Program-made: the position numbers and the translations under genes
NCBI RefSeq assembly: GCF_000021545.1
Contig: NC_012438.1
Span: forward strand, 866,003 to 930,002
Source: Sulfurihydrogenibium azorense Az-Fu1
Lineage (GTDB): Bacteria > Aquificota > Aquificia > Aquificales > Hydrogenothermaceae
Direction of reading: 5' to 3'
DNA: 64,000 bases
In this document: positions 43,577 through 51,600 of the stretch, piece after piece
Layout: each line of letters begins with the position of its first letter
Position numbering within the stretch: position 1 is the first letter of the stretch
The notes under the pieces: model-generated
Database searches by the model: none
Told to the model about the DNA's origin: nothing
The model's input: the letters and a program-made list of their open reading frames with translations, nothing else

Positions 43577-44872
43577 CTACTTGGAAACTTTTTCTAAATG
43601 TTTGAAAAAATCTGGATAAGATATGTAAACACAGTCTGCATCTTTTATAGTTATACCATCTTCAGATACAAGACCTAAAATCGCAAATCCCATGGCTATT
43701 CTATGGTCTTTGTAAGAATCTACAACACCACCTTTTACTTTTTGTTTACCTTTTATTACCATTCCATCTTCTAACTCTTCTATCTCTAAGTTTAATCTTT
43801 TAAAGTTTTCTACTATCGCTTTTATTCTATCACTTTCTTTTACTCTTAACTCTTCAGCTCCTGTTATAACAGTCTCTCCTTCAGCTTGAGTTGCAACTAT
43901 AGCAAGTAAAGGCAGCTCATCTATCATAGATGGAACTTCTTCTTTTACTACTTTAACACCTTTTAAGTCGTTGTACTTTACTATAACGTCTGCCACAATT
44001 TCTCCTGCTTCATCTCTCTTGTTTTTATATTCTATATCAGCTCCCATCTCTTTCAACTTTCTAAAAAAGCCATCCCTTGTAGGATTAACCATAACATCTT
44101 TAAGAATAATCTCTGATTTTGGAACTATTGAAGCTGCAGCTGCAAAAAAGGCAGCAGAAGAAGGGTCAGCTGGAACGTTTATATGGATAGGTTTTAATCT
44201 ATCTGTTTTAGATATTTTAACTTTATAACCATCAGTCATAAAATCTATCTCTATGTTTGCACCCATCCAGTTTAACATCTTTTCTGTGTGGTCTCTTGAC
44301 ACTATAGGCTCTACTACTTCTGTAGGTGTTTCAGCGTAAAGTCCAGCAAGTAAAATGGCAGACTTTACCTGAGCAGACATCTTACTGTTAAAGTAAGATA
44401 TTCCTTTTAACTTTCCACCTCTTATAGATATAGGAAGGTTGTTTGCCTCTTTTCTACCATCTACTTTTGCTCCCATCTCAGATAATGGGTCAACGACTCT
44501 TTTCATAGGTCTTTTTCTTAAACTATCATCACCGGTTAAAGTTGCAAAGAAATTTTGTCCTGCTAAAACTCCAAGTGTTAGTCTCGTTGTAGTCCCAGAG
44601 TTTCCCATATCAAGAACATCGTCAGGCTCCTTTAATCCTTCTAAACCTTTACCTTTTACGTATATAACGTTATCTTTCTCTTCTATATCTACTCCTAACT
44701 TTCTATATACATTTAAAGTGGTTAGAGTATCTCCAGCCTTTAAAAAGTTTTTAATAACAGACTCTCCCTCTGCCAGTGATGGTAATATAATAGACCTATG
44801 GGATACAGATTTATCAGAAGGAACTCTTAGTGAGCCTTCTATCCTTTTTACAGGTTTAACTGTTTTTTCCAT
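43577..44872 (-). CDS. aroA: 5-enolpyruvylshikimate-3-phosphate synthase
   Basis: 431 aa. LRVPSDKSVSHRSIIL, MGNSGTTTRLTLGVLAG, LTGDDSLRKRPM, SAQVKSAILLAGL, ADPSSAAFFAAAA and VKESDRIKAI are intact. Sixth step of the shikimate pathway to chorismate. It is followed by mqnE, which uses a chorismate derivative. Confidence 0.97.
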   Translation of the reverse strand: MEKTVKPVKRIEGSLRVPSDKSVSHRSIILPSLAEGESVIKNFLKAGDTLTTLNVYRKLGVDIEEKDNVIYVKGKGLEGLKEPDDVLDMGNSGTTTRLTLGVLAGQNFFATLTGDDSLRKRPMKRVVDPLSEMGAKVDGRKEANNLPISIRGGKLKGISYFNSKMSAQVKSAILLAGLYAETPTEVVEPIVSRDHTEKMLNWMGANIEIDFMTDGYKVKISKTDRLKPIHINVPADPSSAAFFAAAASIVPKSEIILKDVMVNPTRDGFFRKLKEMGADIEYKNKRDEAGEIVADVIVKYNDLKGVKVVKEEVPSMIDELPLLAIVATQAEGETVITGAEELRVKESDRIKAIVENFKRLNLEIEELEDGMVIKGKQKVKGGVVDSYKDHRIAMGFAILGLVSEDGITIKDADCVYISYPDFFKHLEKVSK

Positions 44873-44873
44873 T

Positions 44874-45806
44874 TTAAACCCCTATTATGTTTTTAAGTAT
44901 ACTAAATATATACCATAGTACCATAAAAATAGCAGTTAAAATTAAAAAAAATGTTAAGTAAACTTTGATGTTGCTTGATTTTTCTGCATCTTCAAAGACA
45001 TCTTGGTTTAATGCAGTTAGACTTTTCAGAATATCTTCCTTTTCTATCACTGTTTTCTTCTTTAAGAATGCTACCATTAACGACCTTGAAGCTATTAGAT
45101 TTATCAACCTTGGAATGCCTTTAGATTTACTGTAAATTTCATCAATCGCAGATTTATCAAACTTTATTTCCTTAAAATCAACAATCTTTAACCTATGGTT
45201 TATATACTTTTCCACCTCTTCTTTTGATAAAGGTTCTAAAAAGTATTTATTTGATATTCTATTGTTGAGTTGTCTTAGTTTTGGGTTTAAAAGTTTTTCT
45301 TCAAACTCTGGTTGTCCTACTAATATAAACTGAATTAGTTTTTCTTTATCCGTTTCTAGATTTGAAAGTAATCTTATCTCTTCTAAGGTTTCATCTGGTA
45401 GAAGTTGGGCTTCATCAATTACTACTAAAACTTTTTTTCCATTGGATAGCTGCTCTTCAAGAAAAGTGTAAATCTTTTTCAACATCTCATTTTTTAAACT
45501 TTTTTCATCATACTCTATCTTAAACTCATCTAAAAGTGTCTTTAAAAACTCTTCAGGAGATAAAAAAGGGTTTAGTATTACTGCAGTTGTGTACTTGTTA
45601 GGCAGGCTTTTTAAAAATTTCTTTAATATTGTTGTTTTCCCTGTTCCCGGTTCTCCTATAATGACTCCAAAACTTTCTTTTGATTCTAAAGTGTACCAAA
45701 GAAGGTTTAAAGCTTTTCTATGGGTTAAAGTTTCAAAAAAGTAATCAGGGTCTGGATTAATCTTAAAAGGGTCTTCCTTTAACCCAAAAAACTCTAAATA
45801 GTTCAT
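44874..45806 (-). CDS. ExeA/MshM-like AAA ATPase with C-terminal membrane helix
   Basis: 310 aa. It starts with YLEFFGLKEDPFKINPDPDYFF, typical of the ExeA/GspA group. Walker A GEPGTGKTTILKKFL, Walker B VLVVIDEAQLL, sensor FILVGQPEFE, and one membrane helix at about 285-305. Relatives remodel the cell wall or help secretin and pilus assembly in type II secretion and MSHA pili. Its place between lptA and aroA is not informative, but the pilin genes at 62 kb are possible partners. Confidence 0.82.
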   Translation of the reverse strand: MNYLEFFGLKEDPFKINPDPDYFFETLTHRKALNLLWYTLESKESFGVIIGEPGTGKTTILKKFLKSLPNKYTTAVILNPFLSPEEFLKTLLDEFKIEYDEKSLKNEMLKKIYTFLEEQLSNGKKVLVVIDEAQLLPDETLEEIRLLSNLETDKEKLIQFILVGQPEFEEKLLNPKLRQLNNRISNKYFLEPLSKEEVEKYINHRLKIVDFKEIKFDKSAIDEIYSKSKGIPRLINLIASRSLMVAFLKKKTVIEKEDILKSLTALNQDVFEDAEKSSNIKVYLTFFLILTAIFMVLWYIFSILKNIIGV

Positions 45807-46276
45807 TTTTCCTCTTTTTCTTTAGGAAATAGTACAGACCTTACTCTACTACCTTTTGATGTTGCAACTGCTTTCTCTTCGTCTATATAATAATAAATCT
45901 CATCTCCTTCAACAACATTTTTACCTTGATGGACTTCTGCATTGTTTTTAAGGATTATTAGATTTTTATCTTTGTAGTACTCAGCTTCCTTCGATTTTCC
46001 CCATTTGTTTTCTTGTTGGAAGTATACGTTTCCTACTGCGTATATTCTAGATACATCTCCTTTTTCGTCTAAGTATATCTTTACAGTATCAGCCTTTAAA
46101 TTAAAGTTTCCTTTTTTTACATCTACATTCCCAGAATAGACAGCTACTTTTTCTTTGTTGTAGTATTCTAGCTTATCTGCGTTTATAACAACAGGTTCTT
46201 TTTTGTTCTCGGTTTTATTTATTTGGGCAAAGGAAACACTAAAAATCAAAACTAAAACAACCAACACTTTAACCAT
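45803..46276 (-). CDS. lptA: LPS transport periplasmic protein LptA
   Basis: 157 aa from ATG 46276 (AGAGGT just upstream; GTG 46294 rejected). Signal peptide [16 protein letters not shown], then an OstA/LptA beta-jellyroll: VVINADKLEYYNKEKVAVYSG, GNVDVKKGNFNLKADTVKIY, IYAVGNVYF, VVEGDEIYYY. It bridges inner and outer membranes to carry LPS. Overlaps lptC by 8 nt. Confidence 0.9.
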   Translation of the reverse strand: MVKVLVVLVLIFSVSFAQINKTENKKEPVVINADKLEYYNKEKVAVYSGNVDVKKGNFNLKADTVKIYLDEKGDVSRIYAVGNVYFQQENKWGKSKEAEYYKDKNLIILKNNAEVHQGKNVVEGDEIYYYIDEEKAVATSKGSRVRSVLFPKEKEEK

Positions 46277-46799
46277 TTTTACCTCTATACTCACTGTTTA
46301 CTTCATCCAACTTTAAAAACTCCTTTTCCATATCTAAAAATAAATTTTTCCCTCTTGTAGTCATCTCTTGCGAGTAGATTAATGTATCAGTATCATTATA
46401 AACTATATTCTTTTGTGTATCTATAACTATATATTCGGTTTTTATATCAATATCTTTACCCGTAAAAATTACGTCTTTATAGAATTTTGCTACTTTCTCT
46501 TTTGTATGGTAAGTACTTTCTTTAGACTTTAAATCAAAACTTCCCTTTTCCCCTTCATAATGCCCTTTTGGATTTTCTATAAAGATATTATCTCCTTTAA
46601 CTACCATCTTTGATCCTGTTAGGGTATAGGTTTGGTCTGCTTTTGACACTAAGTAAAAGTTTTCTAAAGTATTATTTGAGTACTTTATCTTTTCTAATAT
46701 TTTTTGTCTGTCTAAGTAATCTGAGATTTCTTTAAATATGAATGATACAGATAAAATAACTAAAAAAGTGAAGAAAAATTTTTTAGTCTTCTCTAACAC
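46269..46799 (-). CDS. lptC: LPS export protein LptC-like
   Basis: 176 aa. One N-terminal membrane anchor ([15 protein letters not shown]), then a periplasmic beta-jellyroll with [39 protein letters not shown] and [17 protein letters not shown]. Typical LptC layout beside lptA. It overlaps hemA by 17 nt. Confidence 0.85.
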   Translation of the reverse strand: MLEKTKKFFFTFLVILSVSFIFKEISDYLDRQKILEKIKYSNNTLENFYLVSKADQTYTLTGSKMVVKGDNIFIENPKGHYEGEKGSFDLKSKESTYHTKEKVAKFYKDVIFTGKDIDIKTEYIVIDTQKNIVYNDTDTLIYSQEMTTRGKNLFLDMEKEFLKLDEVNSEYRGKNG

Positions 46800-48090
46800 T
46801 TTCCTTCTCTTGCTTTTTGTTTCTTAAATCCCACTTTGAGCTAAACATCTCTTCTATGATTTTTATGTATAAATCATTACCTTCTTTCGAGGCTTTATCT
46901 TTTATATACATTGTAGGTCTGTGTAGTAGCTTGTTTATTAAAGATCTGAAGGCTAAGTCTATATTTTCTTTTTCTTTTTCTGTTAGGTATGGTATCTGTT
47001 TAAAAAGTCTTTCTAACTGTTTTTCTCTAAGTTGGTCTGCGTAATCTCTTATCTGAGTTATTAAAGGGTTTACCTTTTGAGTGTTTAACCACTTTATAAA
47101 CTTCTCTACTTCGTCTTCTACTATAAGCTCTGCCCTTTGAGCTTCTATCTTTCTTTCTTCAATGTTTGAGTTTACGATAGATTTTAAGTCATCAATGTTG
47201 TAAAGGTAAACTCCTTCAATTTTATTAACATCATCTTCTACGTTTCTCGGAACTGATATATCGATTATGAATAAGGGCTCTCTTTTGTTTTTTACTGCTT
47301 TTTTTATATCTTCCTTTTTTAATATAGGTTGAGTTGCACCTGTTGATACTATTACAATATCTACCTCTGGTAAAAATTCTAAAATTTTGTCAAATCTTAT
47401 TGCGCTTCCGTTGACTTTTTCTGCAAGCTCTACAGCTCTTTCAAATGTTCTATTTGATACAAAGATATGTTTTACACCCATAGATGACAGATGCTTTGCA
47501 GCAAGCTCTGCCATCTCCCCTGCACCTATCACCAGTACAGATTTATCCTTTAAATCTCCAAATATTTTCCTTGCAAGTAAAGCAGCTGCATAACTTATAG
47601 ATACTGCTTTTTTGGATATTCCTGTAGAAGTTCTTATTTTTTTAGATACATTTAGGGCTTTGTCAAAAAGCCTTGTTAGTATGTGTCTAACTGCTTTGTA
47701 CTCTTTTGCAAGGGAAAAGGACTCTTTAAACTGACAGACTATCTGGGGTTCTCCTATAACCATTGAATCTAAACTTGAAGAAACTCTAAAAATATGTCTT
47801 ATAGCATCTCTGCCTGTATAAAAAAATACATGTTTTTCTAAAATATTGATAGGTATTGAAGAGTATTGAGAAAGTACTTTTAGGATTTCATACTTTAAAG
47901 ACTCATCTCCATCAAAAACACCGTAAAACTCAACTCTATTACAGGTAGATATAACACATATTTCGTATACATTATCAAGAGAGTTTAGCTTCTCTAAGAT
48001 AGACTGGTAGTTTGATTCTGTAATTGCTAACTTTTCCCTTATTTCTACAGGAGCTGTCTTATAATTAAACCCGGTTGAAAAAATTTCCAT
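46783..48090 (-). CDS. hemA: Glutamyl-tRNA reductase
   Basis: 435 aa. Catalytic Cys50 in [42 protein letters not shown] (NADPH) and a C-terminal dimerisation domain. Reduces glutamyl-tRNA to glutamate-1-semialdehyde, first committed step of C5 haem synthesis; hemL and gltX are also in the window. The promoter appears leaderless. Confidence 0.97.
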   Translation of the reverse strand: MEIFSTGFNYKTAPVEIREKLAITESNYQSILEKLNSLDNVYEICVISTCNRVEFYGVFDGDESLKYEILKVLSQYSSIPINILEKHVFFYTGRDAIRHIFRVSSSLDSMVIGEPQIVCQFKESFSLAKEYKAVRHILTRLFDKALNVSKKIRTSTGISKKAVSISYAAALLARKIFGDLKDKSVLVIGAGEMAELAAKHLSSMGVKHIFVSNRTFERAVELAEKVNGSAIRFDKILEFLPEVDIVIVSTGATQPILKKEDIKKAVKNKREPLFIIDISVPRNVEDDVNKIEGVYLYNIDDLKSIVNSNIEERKIEAQRAELIVEDEVEKFIKWLNTQKVNPLITQIRDYADQLREKQLERLFKQIPYLTEKEKENIDLAFRSLINKLLHRPTMYIKDKASKEGNDLYIKIIEEMFSSKWDLRNKKQEKESVRED

Positions 48091-48097
48091 AGAGATA

Positions 48098-48125
48098 ATT
48101 TTATCACATTTATGTTATAATTCAA
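48098..48125 (-). promoter_or_regulatory. Leaderless promoter of hemA
   Basis: On the minus strand TTGAAT (48125-48120), 16-nt spacer, TAAAAT (48103-48098), 7 nt, then ATG at 48090. No Shine-Dalgarno. The facing gene has TATAAT at 48116-48121 on the plus strand, so the two promoters overlap. Confidence 0.55.
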
Positions 48126-48146
48126 TAAAAACTCTTAAGGAGCATC

Positions 48147-48671
48147 ATGAATAAAAGAATTTACAACAATCAAAGAGTTGCTGTGTTTGTAGATATACAA
48201 AATCTGTATTACTCTGCAAGGGATACTTTTAACAGAAAAGTAAACTTTGAAAGTATTCTCCAAAAGACAGTTGGAGATAGGATATTAGTTAGGGCTTTTG
48301 CCTACATTGTAAAGCTTCACGGAGTTGACCAAAAAGGCTTTATAAATACCTTAAAACATATTGGTTATCAGGTAAGAGAAAAAGAGCCTAAAATCTTTAA
48401 AAGGTTAGATGAAGAAGGAAATTTGTGGACTACTATTAAAGCAGACTGGGACATGGGAATTGCCATAGATGCCATCTCATTGGCAGATAAGATTGACGTA
48501 GCAGTTCTTACAACAGGAGACGGAGACTTTAAGGACCTTGTAAAGTACCTTCAAACAAAAGGTGTAAAAGTAGAGATTGCAGCGTTTAAACAAACAACGG
48601 CAAAAGAGCTTATAGAAGCTGCAGATGAGTTTATAGATTTAAATATTTATGGCGAGGATATATTCCTATGA
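48147..48671 (+). CDS. NYN-domain (LabA/DUF88) putative ribonuclease
   Basis: 174 aa, AAGGAG before ATG. PIN/NYN-like acidic site: [27 protein letters not shown] and [15 protein letters not shown]. Members are predicted metal-dependent RNases acting on tRNA or mRNA. It precedes grpE-dnaJ on the same strand. Confidence 0.85.
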   Translation: MNKRIYNNQRVAVFVDIQNLYYSARDTFNRKVNFESILQKTVGDRILVRAFAYIVKLHGVDQKGFINTLKHIGYQVREKEPKIFKRLDEEGNLWTTIKADWDMGIAIDAISLADKIDVAVLTTGDGDFKDLVKYLQTKGVKVEIAAFKQTTAKELIEAADEFIDLNIYGEDIFL

Positions 48672-48741
48672 GCTACCCTTGAATAACTTCCTTAAAAGAT
48701 ATATTTTATATTTAAAAAGTAAAAAAAATGGAGGTACAAAC

Positions 48742-49338
48742 TTGGAAGAAAATAAAGATCAAACTCAGCAAGAAACTGAGCAAGAAAACAACCAAGAAAA
48801 TCAGCAAACTCAAGAAGAAGTTATAGATAAAGATGGGTTAATTGAGCAACTAAAAAAAGAAAATGAAGAGCTAAAAGCAAAACTCCAAAAAACAGAAGAC
48901 GCAGCAAAAAAACTAAGTGCTTTATACCAAGCTATCCAGAAAGATTTTGAAGACTATAAAGTAAGAACAATAAAAGAAAAAGAACAGATAAAAGAAGAGG
49001 CTATAGAAAAGTTTGCCAAGGCGTTCTTAGAAGTAGTAGATAACTTTGAAAAAGCATTAGAAAGCTTCAAATACACAAACGACATTAACTCCATACTCCA
49101 AGGTATACAGATGACCCATTACCAAGTTGTAAACCTTCTTAAAAACTTTGGAATTGAAAAGATAGAAGATACTCAAGAATTTAATCCAATGCTTCATGAA
49201 GCGATAGAGACTGTAAAATCTAAAGAGTATAAACCAAACCAAATAGTTAAAGTTTTACAACACGGCTATACCTTTAAAGGTAAAGTTATAAGACCTGCAA
49301 AAGTAGTAGTTTCAGTAGAGGAAGAAGAAATAACCTGA
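48742..49338 (+). CDS. grpE: Nucleotide exchange factor GrpE
   Basis: 198 aa from TTG 48742, set by GGAGG 7 nt upstream; the frame stays open to ATG 48649, but that stretch overlaps the NYN gene and does not look like GrpE. A Gln/Glu-rich tail is followed by a long coiled coil ([17 protein letters not shown]), [17 protein letters not shown] and the beta domain ([18 protein letters not shown]). It resets DnaK. A 1-nt TGATG overlap couples it to dnaJ. Confidence 0.9.
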   Translation: MEENKDQTQQETEQENNQENQQTQEEVIDKDGLIEQLKKENEELKAKLQKTEDAAKKLSALYQAIQKDFEDYKVRTIKEKEQIKEEAIEKFAKAFLEVVDNFEKALESFKYTNDINSILQGIQMTHYQVVNLLKNFGIEKIEDTQEFNPMLHEAIETVKSKEYKPNQIVKVLQHGYTFKGKVIRPAKVVVSVEEEEIT

Positions 49339-50228
49339 TGAACTTTTATAAACTTTTGGGAGTAGCTTTTAACGCTACTCCTGAAGAGATAAAAAAAGCC
49401 TACAGGAAAAAAGTAAAACTATTTCATCCAGACATAAACCCAAATGGTAAAGAAATCTTTAAAGTATTAAACATAGCTTATGAAACTTTAATAAACCCGG
49501 AAAAAAGACAAGATTATGACAAACATATCAATAAAAATTCCTTAACCAGAATATTAGAAGAAAAGGTATTAGACTTTTTAGGTTTTACTGACAAACCTTT
49601 AAAAGGATTAGATATAAAAACTACTGTAGCAGTCTCACTTCAAGATGGTATATTAGGTAAAGAAAAAACTATATCTTACGAAAGAAAAGTTTTATGCCCA
49701 GAGTGTGAGGGAAGCTCTATAACCTCTTACAGCCAGATAGTAAAGTGTGATAAATGTGATGGAGAGAGCAGAATCCAAACAAAAATAGGTAAGGTAATAT
49801 GTTTTAAATGTTTTGGAAAAGGGTTTGTAGTAAAAAATCCTTGTAAAACCTGTAAAGGTTTTGGTTATATAAAAACAAAAGACCAAGCTACTTTTAATGT
49901 GCCTATAGGTGTTGAAACAGGAGATAAAATTAGGATAGAGGGAAAAGGAAACTGTGGTTTAAACGGTGGCAAAAACGGAGATTTAATAGTTAGATTTAAA
50001 TTAGACACAGGCTTTTTTGAAAAGTCCGGTAAAGATTTAATTTTAAACTTGAAGATAGATGAAGATATTTCCAGTTATGAATACATCCGTATAAAAAACC
50101 CTTTAAACGAGATACTTCAAATAAAAGTTCCTCCAAACTTTACAAAACAATCAATTATAAAAGTAAAAGGTGAAGGTTATATAAGTAAATCCGGAGAAAG
50201 AGGAAATATCTATATAAAGATTGTTTAA
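49338..50228 (+). CDS. DnaJ-like co-chaperone lacking a G/F-rich region
   Basis: 296 aa, shorter than DnaJ (about 370). J domain with LLGVAFNATPEEIKKAYRKK and HPD in LFHPDINPN. There is no Gly/Phe-rich linker; residues 70-95 lead directly to a zinc region with four CxxCxG-type repeats (CPECEGS, CDKCDGE, CFKCFGKG, CKTCKGFG), then the peptide-binding CTD. Works with DnaK and GrpE. It might be a second DnaJ of the cell; dnaK is not in the window. Confidence 0.9.
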   Translation: MNFYKLLGVAFNATPEEIKKAYRKKVKLFHPDINPNGKEIFKVLNIAYETLINPEKRQDYDKHINKNSLTRILEEKVLDFLGFTDKPLKGLDIKTTVAVSLQDGILGKEKTISYERKVLCPECEGSSITSYSQIVKCDKCDGESRIQTKIGKVICFKCFGKGFVVKNPCKTCKGFGYIKTKDQATFNVPIGVETGDKIRIEGKGNCGLNGGKNGDLIVRFKLDTGFFEKSGKDLILNLKIDEDISSYEYIRIKNPLNEILQIKVPPNFTKQSIIKVKGEGYISKSGERGNIYIKIV

Positions 50229-50662
50229 TCCCAGCTACTTGAACTATTAAAACTATCATCCCAGCTACTATAACTATCCCAGCTGCTAAAACTATCATTC
50301 CAGCTACTTGAAAAACTATCATCATGAAAGATATTACAATCTAAGAAACTGTAAGCCGGGTTAGTACAAATATCACTACTATTGTATGAAAAATCAGACG
50401 AAAAATCATCATCGTGATGGAAAATATTACAACCTAAGAAGCTGTATCTTGGGTCTGTGCAATAGTTGGTATCATCGTCGTAGTTTAAAATAGAGTAGTT
50501 ATTATGCTTAAGGCTGTTGTTGATGTTATCATTGTTGATAAGTTTATTGTATATCTCTTCTGCTTCATACTGACTTGATTCAGAAAAATATTTGTATAGT
50601 GCTAAAAACAAATTTCCAACAAACATTAGAATAAAAAATAGTAATACATAATAATCTAACAT
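50225..50662 (-). CDS. Membrane-anchored Ser/Asp-rich repetitive protein
   Basis: 145 aa. One N-terminal membrane helix (YYVLLFFILMFVGNLFLAL). From residue 60 the protein is built of repeats: two units of the type C-T-D/N-P-x-YSFL-x-CNIFH with paired cysteines, then a tail of SSWD/SFSSWD units. The gene has a ribosome site (GAGG) and its stop overlaps dnaJ by 4 nt. Function unknown; the tail is probably disordered and acidic. Confidence 0.6.
   Translation of the reverse strand: MLDYYVLLFFILMFVGNLFLALYKYFSESSQYEAEEIYNKLINNDNINNSLKHNNYSILNYDDDTNYCTDPRYSFLGCNIFHHDDDFSSDFSYNSSDICTNPAYSFLDCNIFHDDSFSSSWNDSFSSWDSYSSWDDSFNSSSSWD
50228..50325 (-). repeat. Short tandem repeats encoding the SSWD tail
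   Basis: On the plus strand CCCAGCTACT or close variants occur four times, joined by AACTATCAT-like spacers. Recombination or slippage here would change the number of SSWD units. Confidence 0.6.
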
Positions 50663-50736
50663 TTTAGTCCTCTTTACAGCCTTTTACTAATATAAAACTA
50701 CTTCTAATTTAACTTTCTGACAAGATTTTTTATGTG

Positions 50737-50765
50737 TTGAAAATATTTTAAACATTCATTATATT
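50737..50765 (+). promoter_or_regulatory. Leaderless promoter of the AbiEii-like cassette
   Basis: TTGAAA (50737-50742), exact 17-nt spacer, TATATT (50760-50765), 7 nt, ATG 50773. No Shine-Dalgarno. Confidence 0.65.
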
Positions 50766-50772
50766 ACTGTTT

Positions 50773-51069
50773 ATGGAAAGAGAAATAACATTAAAGTTAA
50801 AAACTTTATACGGAAAAGAAAAAGCAACATTGGAAGAGCTGCTATCAAGCAGAGCTGGAATTAACTTGCTACCTTACGAAATAGCTGTTAATGGATCTGT
50901 AGATTGGGAAGAGTTTAATATTCCCGAAGAGATATACAAAAAAGCCTGTATAATCTACAACAACTATTCTTACCTTATAAAAAGAGAAAAGCCTCTACCA
51001 AAAGTTAACGAAAAGCTATCAGATGTAGAAGTAAGAAAAATTTTTGAGGTTTTAAGAAGTATTGAATGA
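50773..51069 (+). CDS. Small protein, possible antitoxin or partner of the next gene
   Basis: 98 aa, acidic and basic residues mixed, no membrane segment. KATLEELLSSRAGINLLPYEIAVNGSVDWEEF is its most distinctive part. I do not recognise a family. It overlaps the nucleotidyltransferase-like gene by 8 nt, so the two are co-translated. In AbiE/MenT-like toxin-antitoxin modules a small gene precedes the nucleotidyltransferase; that analogy is the only basis for an antitoxin role. Confidence 0.55.
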   Translation: MEREITLKLKTLYGKEKATLEELLSSRAGINLLPYEIAVNGSVDWEEFNIPEEIYKKACIIYNNYSYLIKREKPLPKVNEKLSDVEVRKIFEVLRSIE

Positions 51070-51586
51070 CAAAGAAAAAATTTTAGAATTACTAAAGCAG
51101 TTTGTAATAGAAAAAAAAGAACCATTAGAGCTTATACTGGTTGGAGCTTTAGCATTACCTTTTTATGATGTAGAATTTCGGTTTACTTACGACTTGGATG
51201 CAGAAATACAACAAGGTAATATAGAAGATCTTTACTTTTATTTAAAATCTAAAGGTTTTGAAAGTGATTTAAGTGAAAATGTGTCAGGTTGGAGTGTTAT
51301 CTCTATGCCATCTGGTTATAGAGAAAGAAGTCAAATAGTTTATCAGAGTGATTTACTTACAATCAAAATTTTAAGCCCAGAAGATTATATTATTATGAAA
51401 CTGAGAAGAGGAACAACACAAGATATAGAAGATGCTTTGGCAGTAGCTAAAACAAAAAAAGTAAAGAAACAAGATTTAGATGTACTTTATGAAAAAGTTT
51501 TAAAAGAATCTATCAAAGATACAGCTTTATTCAACTTTAAAAAGATTTATGCTTTATTCATAAATGAGCTTTTAAAAAGGCAGTAG
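51062..51586 (+). CDS. AbiEii/DUF6036-like nucleotidyltransferase
   Basis: 174 aa from TTG 51062 inside the preceding gene. LILVGALALPFYDVEFRFTYDLDAEI resembles the G-x-A...R-x-T-x-D-x-D site of minimal nucleotidyltransferases, and ILSPEDYIIMKL is the usual following block. Such proteins include type IV toxins that modify tRNA ends. Likely an accessory toxin-antitoxin cassette (inference). Confidence 0.65.
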   Translation: MNDKEKILELLKQFVIEKKEPLELILVGALALPFYDVEFRFTYDLDAEIQQGNIEDLYFYLKSKGFESDLSENVSGWSVISMPSGYRERSQIVYQSDLLTIKILSPEDYIIMKLRRGTTQDIEDALAVAKTKKVKKQDLDVLYEKVLKESIKDTALFNFKKIYALFINELLKRQ

Positions 51587-51600
51587 TTATGTTTAGTTTA

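Noticed and set aside
48649-48741. N-terminal 31-residue extension of GrpE from ATG 48649.
   Set aside because: It overlaps the NYN gene end, lacks a ribosome site and a GGAGG-TTG start lies downstream.
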